Positions 57,530 to 64,000 of a stretch of DNA of 64,000 nucleotides are shown in pieces. Positions within the stretch are counted from its first letter, which is position 1. Each line of letters starts with the position of its first letter. Under the pieces are notes generated by a model. It made no database searches, was not told the DNA's origin, and saw nothing but the letters and a program-made list of their open reading frames with translations. The position numbers and the translations under genes were made by a program. Source of the stretch: Cristatella mucedo (taxonomy: Eukaryota > Bryozoa > Phylactolaemata > Cristatellidae); the NCBI GenBank assembly GCA_009760855.2, contig WPIO01000038.1:1703001-1767000 (forward strand), written 5' to 3'.

Positions 57530-57930
57530 AACTAAGTTCAGCCATAACTAAGGTTGTTAAGCAATAACGTAGTATGTTGGAGTCATTTGAAAAGTCTCAA
57601 AAATCAGCCTCCATTCAAAACTACGTTTAAAGTCTGGATTATATTCTAAATTCTTTGCAAACTATCGCCTAGTCTTCCTCATTTCTTTTTGGTTAGAGAT
57701 TCTCGAAAATATTTTTGCTCAGCAGATTGCATATCGTATAGAAAGAAATGAATTGCCACAAAAGTTTCGCATGGGATTTAAGCAACATTAATCCTCTAAA
57801 ATGGCTCTTCTCCTTGTGACCAACGACATTCTTAGCCGCGATTTTCACTGCAACTTCACTGCCCTACTCCCGTTTAATCTATCAGCTGTGTTGCACAATA
57901 TATATTGACCACGATATTCTACTTAATACG
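57530..57930 (+). mobile_element. Degenerate LINE RT fragment related to LINE-B
   Basis: Order follows LINE-B 42305-42720: AGCCATAACTAAGG, AAAGTCTGGATTATATTC, TTGCAAACTATCGCC, TTTAAGCAACATTAATCCTC, TTTAATCTATCAGCTGTG, ATTGACCACGATATTCTACT. It has many stops and is more diverged than other copies. Confidence 0.65.
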
Positions 57931-58242
57931 ACTGAGAAATGTGATTCGGGTAGTTTTTCCTCTGCAATCATGCTCGTTTGAAGAAAATAGTTACTTCCTG
58001 GCATCGTTCCACCCAATGCGCTGCTCGGTAGCAATCGACACTGGTATGCCGGAGGTGTCTCTTTGGATTCTGTCCTTCACATTGGAACGATCTGAAAGAT
58101 GGGGCTCAACATGCCCCGGCAGCCGTTCTAGAAATAGCTTCCCAGGCAAGATTGAGGTGTGGCTCATAAAGCTTAACCCTGCCCGTGCCTCTGAATACTA
58201 GATTACCATGAGTGACAGACGTGATACACGTAATGCCACGTC

Positions 58243-58383
58243 AATGAGTTATTCCAGTGGTTAGGGTGCTCGCCCCAACAAAGGTCTGGCTAAGGTTGTG
58301 GCCTCGAGCCCCCAGGCATATGTGAAGCGCCTGAATAGAGATTAAGTTCTCTTGGGGCGCTATACAAATTAATTATATTATAA
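58243..58383 (+). mobile_element. tRNA-derived SINE2 copy 1
   Basis: A-box region AGTGGTTAGGGTGCTCGCCCC and B-box region GGCCTCGAGCCCCC are followed by the LINE-A-like tail (GAAGCGCCTGAATAGAGATT ... TTGGGGCGCTATACAAATT). Pseudo-tRNA head plus LINE-derived tail is the classical SINE architecture. Confidence 0.85.
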
Positions 58384-58418
58384 TCGGTATTAATAAATTC
58401 AAAGTTGACTGGACTCAT

Positions 58419-58570
58419 CGAGCTAGTTTGGTCTAGCGGTTAAGGTGCTCGCCCCGACTAAGGTCTGACTGAGGTCGTGGGCTCGAGCCCCGAGGCATAT
58501 GTGAAGCGCCTGAATAGAGATTAGGTTTTCTTGGGGCGCTATATAAATGAATTTTATTATATTATATATT
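58419..58570 (+). mobile_element. tRNA-derived SINE2 copy 2
   Basis: The better-preserved copy: GAGCTAGTTTGGTCTAGCGG (A-box region), GTGGGCTCGAGCCCCG (B-box region), and the same LINE-A-like tail and AT-rich end. It is nearly identical to copy 1 about 175 bases upstream. Confidence 0.88.
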
Positions 58571-58977
58571 ATTAACTCGATTGTTGTATTACTCGCCACA
58601 CATACTAAACAATCAGATTTATTTCATATATCGCACCGCCTCCTCAGCCATCATAAGTAGTCAACTATGTTAAACAAGTTGAAAATTAAGCATTAAGCCG
58701 GCCTATTCTTGCAGCAATTAAGATATAAATACAAGCGCCTGTCCCAACGGGCACGATTAATGGTAGCGGTAGACCACAGGATACTTTGCATTTGGCCCAG
58801 AATCAGACGCCAAATGTCGGTTATTTGCAACTTCAGTTCTGCTATTGGGCTCGCAAGTAAAATAGGCAGAAGTACTTGGCCATATTTCGTTCTTTAAGAT
58901 TACCGTAGCAGAATTCGAAACTTCAATTCGGAGAATTAATAGGGTGAATTTGAGCCTAAAATAAAATATATAATTCA
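58571..58977. other. Unassigned
   Basis: No gene or repeat family is recognised. Confidence 0.4.
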
Positions 58978-59122
58978 TTCGCATAGCGCACTAGAAGAAA
59001 TTAACTTCCATTCAGGCGTTTCACACACGCAATGGAGCTCGACCCCCTGACCTCAGTATTCAACTGCATTTACCTTGGCCTTGGTTGGAGCGAATACAAG
59101 AACCGCTAGCACAAACCAGAGC
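58978..59122 (-). mobile_element. tRNA-derived SINE2, diverged
   Basis: Plus strand: TTCGCATAGCGCACTAGAAG, CCATTCAGGCGTTTCACACA, GGAGCTCGACCCCCTGACC, then AACCGCTAGCACAAACCAG. This is the inverse order of SINE2 tail, linker, B box and A box. Confidence 0.75.
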
Positions 59123-59237
59123 CTGAAATGAATCAATGAATCATCGCTAGACGAAGAACATTCTTACATCTATCAGTTTAGGGTAATGCATTTTAACAAG
59201 CACACATTGCTCTTTGGAGAGCACTTCTGATAGATTA

Positions 59238-60240
59238 ATTATAATAGTTATAATAATAATAACACACTTGATAAAGTGCCCTCGGATAACTTAATCTCTT
59301 TTTAGGCGCTTTGCATTTGCTCCAAAGGAAACACAATAAAATGTTTAGCGTTAGCATGGTCAATAAACAACAAGAATAATAATGTTAGGGGTGACATGCA
59401 CAGGGTCAGCACGCAAGCATTGTTAGTGGTACCCTGTCCGGTGTCAGCAGGCGTAAGCACATAAAAGACGAGTCGCAGGGACCCACTAAATACTATAATA
59501 GGTGCATTTTTAATTTCTTTTTAAATGTGGTCAAGTCAGGGGATTTCGTGACACAAGTTGGGATAATTATCATAATCTGGGAACATACGAACTAAAGGCA
59601 TGGTCTCCAAAACATGTGACGTTTGTACGGGGTATAGGTAAACAGATAACGCATACGGGTAAACAGATTCCGAAAAGCGGGTGGTACGACGCTTAGCTTG
59701 ATGAGGCAATAGATCTAATAGGTAGGCTGGAGCCAAAAAATAAAGGAACCTAAAGGTGAGTGACAAAACCTTGAAGCCGTGGCGTTTCTTGACTGGTAGC
59801 CAGTGCAGGTCAACGAGAAGTGGTGCGATGTTGCGACTGCGACGCTCGCGACAGACAAGCCTAGCGGCAGAGTTTTGTATCAGCTGTAAGTACCTGATTG
59901 AGGCCAGTTGACCAGCAAGCAGTGAGTTAAAAATTCAAGACGGGATGCCACAAATGCATGGACCAACTAGATGTGGCATCCCTGTCTAAACACGACCAAA
60001 TTTTAGCAATGTTATGCAGCTGAAAGTAGGTGGACTTGACTATGGAGCTGACGTGGTCGTCTAATGAAGGTCACTTTGGATCATGACACCTAGATTTCAT
60101 GCAGATTCAACATGAGATGCTGGCAGAGCCGATTTTGAGCGTTAGCCTTTCCAACTTCTAAATCACTGCTTTAACTATAGCTAGTAAGTTTGTTTTATCA
60201 TCATTCAAGTTAATAAAATTTGCAGCCGTCCATGTGTGAT
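59238..60240 (-). mobile_element. LINE-A copy, 5'-truncated
   Basis: It begins with ATAATAATAACACACTTGAT on the plus strand, then the 3' UTR and ORF end. It continues back to the TAATAAAATTTGCAGCCGTCCATGTG position of the RT C-terminal region. The frame is heavily broken. Confidence 0.85.
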
Positions 60241-61345
60241 TGAAGCCAAATTAAAACATGCCAAGATCAATTAAAGGCTTTGTTAAGTTGCAAGAAGTTA
60301 GCAAAATGGTTCAGGACACAATAGAGAGAAATTATTGTTAAAGTTATCAGCAGCAGCCCTTTATTAATTACTTCCGACTTGTTAAGAATATTTCTCTTAC
60401 AAAACCTTATACGTTTGGCGTTACTCTAAAATATTGATCTGCTGCATCATGAATTGCAATACTTCTTCTAAGAGCACATCGTTCATGCTTTTGCACACGT
60501 CATCGGTAACGGTCTGAGTTGAAAGGCCTGTCCAATCCTGCGCTATAGCCACAATAAGCTTTGAGCTGTTTTTGCCAAAGCATATACTTACCCATACTTA
60601 TTCGATTTTGAACATTCTGGGTTAGTTTTCCGTTAACACCTAAAGTAAACGTGTTTCAAATCAGTTGAATGACTTAAAATTAAAATATGCTAAAATTCAA
60701 ATTAATCATTGAAAATAATATTGGCTAGTTCTTCCGTGTCGAATCCTTTCGAATACTTCAAGCGGTGCTCCCTAGTTTATGAATTGTATAATCTTCTACA
60801 AGTATTAGCCTGAGACGGCTCACATAGGGTTTTCCTTGCAAAAGCACACTTTCTCACAGTCCAAGAAAGAAATTCTCTCTGATTTCTCGTTAAGTGAATA
60901 CTCTTGGCAAAAATTAGAGCCTTAAGTGGCGATGGGAGTTAGGAAGGCCTCAAAGCTATATCGGAACATCCTATAACAACGCCAATCTAGCGATTCTTTC
61001 AGAGGCGCCGCCAGGATTAAAAAAAACGAAAAATGTCGAGTGAGACAGGAGCCTTTTATACCTATATTTCATACGATATTTTGTACATATTTGTATGAAT
61101 ATACTGAAAGTAGAATCCATGGCGGCTCTTAAACTATAACACAGCCTATTAAGGATTACCGCTGCAGGGCTAGAGCTCTCGACTTGGTTCTGTTGTTCCT
61201 GGGGCTGGAGATTTTTAGTAATAATGACGTTCCAAAAAGACTAGAAGCCGAAGGCCGAGCTAGCAGCTTGATTCTCGTTGGTTACTATCTGAGTATGCAA
61301 CCGTGCAGAAAATTAGCCAGCTGAGGTATTAATGTTTCCTAGGGC
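60241..61345. other. Unassigned
   Basis: No gene or repeat family is recognised. Confidence 0.4.
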
Positions 61346-61419
61346 TTGGTGACCTGCTTTCTTCTACTTTTACGCACTTTATTTTGCTTCATGCTTTCCC
61401 CGACAGTTTGTTCCAGCCG

Positions 61420-61500
61420 TTCGGCCAGCGTTCCTCAGCCGCCAGTGGATCTCGCGGACTCGTACGTCGCCGCTAATTTCTCACGACGCTCGGCGACTGT

Positions 61501-61567
<67 letters not shown>

Positions 61568-61880
61568 ACAGCTGGCTGCCGCCACGCATGCGCACCGCGC
61601 ACGCGAAGCGCATGCGCGCGAGGGTTGCCTTGCTTCGCTACCCGTGCGTCTTTTCGGAGCGAGCTGACTTCGAGAAGCGCCGGCTTTTCTGAGAGCCGGT
61701 GCTTCTCGCTTCCGCTTTTCGCAGACGGCGGAGCGGGCGCCGCCTCGCAGTTCACAGTTCACAACGGGCGCCGGTCCCTCTCCGCCCCGCGCCGCCCCGC
61801 CAGCCCCGCGATCGCTCGCTTGATGCTCGCTCCGTTTCAGCGACAACGCCGCCGGCGAGAACCTGAGCGCAATCAAGTCG
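61420..61880. other. GC- and CpG-rich segment with (CCG)n
   Basis: About 460 bases are strikingly GC- and CpG-rich compared with everything around them, including about 22 CCG units at 61500-61566. Words such as GCATGCGC and GGGCGCC recur. It ends just before the second mucin-like exon. It could be a CpG-rich promoter and first exon of that gene. The poly-Arg and poly-Ala frames across it are produced by the repeat. Confidence 0.6.
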
Positions 61881-61902
61881 TTGCGAATCCTGCGCGTCCT
61901 GC

Positions 61903-62167
61903 GTCCTCAGAAGACGATCAAGAGAGCTGGTGTCGTCATACCAACAGCTCTTTCTCCTAGCACTACTACTACCGCACCACCTTCAACCAATACCACCACA
62001 CGACCTTCGGCATCTACCACTAAGAATCATCCTATAACTGTGACTAGACCATCTTTAAAAACCTCCACCCCGCACCAAAATTGTGCACCATTGTACTTCC
62101 TGTAATCTTTACTTTGTCAATAGCAGCAGTAGCTATTTATCTGTTAATCTCGTTCTGCCGAAAGGCC
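61903..62167 (+). pseudogene. Second mucin-like terminal exon, frameshifted
   Basis: After an acceptor-like TCCTGCGTCCTCAG (61889-61902) the frame reads RAGVVIPTALSPSTTTTAPP, parallel to CADVVIPAAHRATN in the exon at 1403. A short Thr/Pro/Ser stalk follows. The membrane segment (IVLPVIFTLSIAAVAIYLLI) and basic tail (FCRKAIK, then stop at 62165-62167) are present but in another frame. The shift must lie between about 62048 and 62081, in the A5 or C4 run. The stalk is far shorter than in the first copy (about 55 against more than 300 residues). It is either a decayed paralogue or a sequencing slip in a real gene. Confidence 0.6.
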
Positions 62168-63634
62168 ATCAAGTAACCGGGACCGACTCGGCTACCCAAA
62201 CAGAAGAAACGGATTACCGATAGTCATGTTGCACCCCTTTCAATTATCACTACGAAGGCGGCTGAGATAACTACATGTGGCTGTCGGTGTTATGCTACTT
62301 TTCCGCCATGCTGGCGTGACGAGTATCTGATTATTTGAATCTCTCTGGCGATTAATTTGACCAAAGTAGACGGATATTCCAACCCAGCAGTCATAATTGA
62401 CCATCTTCGCGAGGCCATCTTGTAAGAAGGACTATATGACACCGATGAAAAGCTCGCTGCATGAATGAAAACCTCGCGCCGGTTCAGAGTGATTGCAACG
62501 CAATGCTGCATGCTCGATCCCCTTGGCAAGACTCGCTCTCGAGTAGCAGCTCAAGCACTCTCACCGCTTGTTTTATTCAAATTATTTCGTGAGAATCTTG
62601 AAGCGCATCGTAGAAATGTATGCTGCTTGTTTTATTGGATTTGGAAAAGCTATTTTGCTCACTAATGGCCAGGATTGATATAACGCCGCGATTTATTGCC
62701 TACTTGCTTGCGTGCAACTGCACGCAGCAAAGCAGCAGAGTGACATAACGACAGTGAGAGTTTATGCACTTTCTACCTAATTGAAGTGGCTTATCGATTA
62801 ACTCTACTTTTTTATTTGCGAATACAAAATTGTAGCGCTGCGTGCCATTTTAGTTGTAAATACTTCTTTCGTTGGATTTTTTAAAGGTGTCTTCTGCGGA
62901 AGCACTGCGTTCCCTACAGTTTTAGGGAGCCAACCTTTTTGCTTAGTAAATCAGTTTCGTCATCATACAAAACGAACAAACTGATGAAATTCACCCGATG
63001 GTAGTACATTCAATTAAATAATAAATCAAGTAGCAATATGCTCGCATTTAATGATCTACAGCCACTTAGATGTGATACCATTGTCGGAGATGCTGTGTAG
63101 TGCTTTCCATAAGCTAGTCACTGTCTTCGAGCGTTTGTGTTCTGAAACAATTTAGCTACTAAGCTCTGGAAATAAATACGCGTCCAAGTCTCCTCTAACC
63201 TGATGATCTATACCTTATTTTAGATACTATATGATTGGTTAAGAAAGAAAGCACTTCAAAATGTTTTGAGCCCGATTCTTGCAAAGTGCTACCGCAGTAT
63301 CAATGAAATATGCTTTAACGTCAAGTAATACAAAATACACGTGCACAAGGCACGTTTGCGGATATTTTCAATCAGAGATGTCATTTTTTATTTTAAGAGT
63401 CTGATTTTAGATGCCTACTTTGCATCCATGATTTTCGTCTATCTAAATTGTGAGAAATGACTGAAAACTCCCGTTTAATCGTTACCCTCTCAGGGGCATT
63501 AAGCCAAGGCCAGTCTCAAGGTCTCGCTTGTACGTCTAGGCGCGCAGTAGGGTCTGTGGCCACAGCATTACAGCTCGACGACTGAGATAAGATCTTAAAT
63601 TCATTTGACAGCCAGCGAAAAGTTCGTCCGGATG
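62168..63634. other. Unassigned; 3' flank of second mucin-like exon
   Basis: The segment at about 62520-62560 resembles 2850-2910 downstream of the first mucin-like exon. No gene is otherwise supported. Confidence 0.4.
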
Positions 63635-63639
63635 TATTG

Positions 63640-64000
63640 TAATTTAATTTAATGTGTCTCCGTCTGTAACTCCTCAAAGTCATAAAGACCATGTGGGTGT
63701 TACACACGAGAGTTTTTTGTAGCCCACTAACAGCCTAAGCGGCTTTCGGTGCACATTCGGTAACCAACAGACTTCGTCTCACGTAGCAAAGAGAAAGTGG
63801 GAAGCATAGCAGAGTCAGGAGAGCAGTTTAGGTAGTAAGTAGCATGAAAGTAGCAGCTCAGGACCGCTGAAAAGGATGACCCATAGTCGGCAGTAGGAGA
63901 GTAGTTGTTGCGTAAGAATTGTGGAAGCGAGTTCCACAGTCTAGGACCTGCAGAGCTAAAGATTCTGTCGCCAACGGTCTTTAAGCGGAGGAATGGGACA
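63640..64000 (-). mobile_element. LINE-B 3' end, continues beyond the window
   Basis: Begins with the ATTGTAATTTAATTTAATGTG tail remnant and TCTCCGTCTGTAACTCC, followed by the 3' UTR and C-terminal ORF on the minus strand. It is close to the copy at 26193-26790. Confidence 0.88.

Noticed and set aside
61346-61960. Poly-Arg and poly-Ala ORFs through the (CCG)n tract
   Set aside because: Open frames are expected in CCG repeats on all frames; no domain is present, though a real first exon here is not excluded.

Overview
The window is eukaryotic, almost certainly from an invertebrate animal. Coding sequence is sparse and interrupted. There are intron-like splice signals, several families of CR1/L2/Jockey-like non-LTR retrotransposons, tRNA-derived SINEs, solo LTRs, long microsatellites and a Maverick/Polinton-type DNA element. 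I found no bacterial operon, rRNA gene or CRISPR array. The species cannot be fixed from the sequence.

The dominant object is a 12.5-kb mobile element at 43519-56031. It has 162-164 bp terminal inverted repeats and a perfect 5-bp target duplication (GGGCT), and it sits inside an older LINE copy whose two halves can be read on either side. It encodes a protein-primed family-B DNA polymerase (now broken), a retroviral-type integrase (open), a YqaJ/alkaline-nuclease-like exonuclease (broken), a Cys-rich zinc protein, a two-pass membrane protein, an acidic protein and a tandem family of small helical proteins. It also carries four paralogous proteins with the repeated shaft units typical of phage long tail fibres and different C-terminal heads. 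I could not find hexon, penton, packaging ATPase or maturation protease genes. Most reading frames begin a few bases after a TATAG motif, which looks like a shared promoter/initiator. The terminal repeat is itself a 121-nt near-perfect hairpin.

Layout. 1-760: LINE-A 3' end. 1303-2517: Thr/Ser/Pro-rich mucin-like membrane-protein exon. 2518-11380: mostly unassigned, with LINE fragments, a SINE and microsatellites. 11383-16075: LINE-B copy split by a LINE-A copy that has the best RT reading frame. 17249-18340: LINE-A. 19783-20065: a (CT)n tract. 24655-25180: a (GT)n tract, then degenerate plant-type telomere-like CCCTAAA repeats. 26193-26790: LINE-B. 29159-29881: two candidate exons. 30707-35868: a LINE-A cluster holding two solo LTRs and a SINE. 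37870-41330: LINE-A copies and SINEs. 42250-56845: LINE-B copy interrupted twice (by the 12.5-kb element and by a LINE-A tail). 57530-60240: LINE and SINE copies. 61420-62170: GC-rich (CCG)n segment, then a second, frameshifted mucin-like exon related to the first. 63640-64000: LINE-B running off the window.

How parts relate. The 3' tail of one SINE family (58.2-58.6 kb and others) copies the 3' tail of LINE-A, so LINE-A probably mobilised it. LINE-A has repeatedly inserted into LINE-B, and the 12.5-kb element inserted later still. The two mucin-like exons, about 60 kb apart on the same strand, look like a duplicated pair. Family calls rest on motifs read by eye; no database search was possible.
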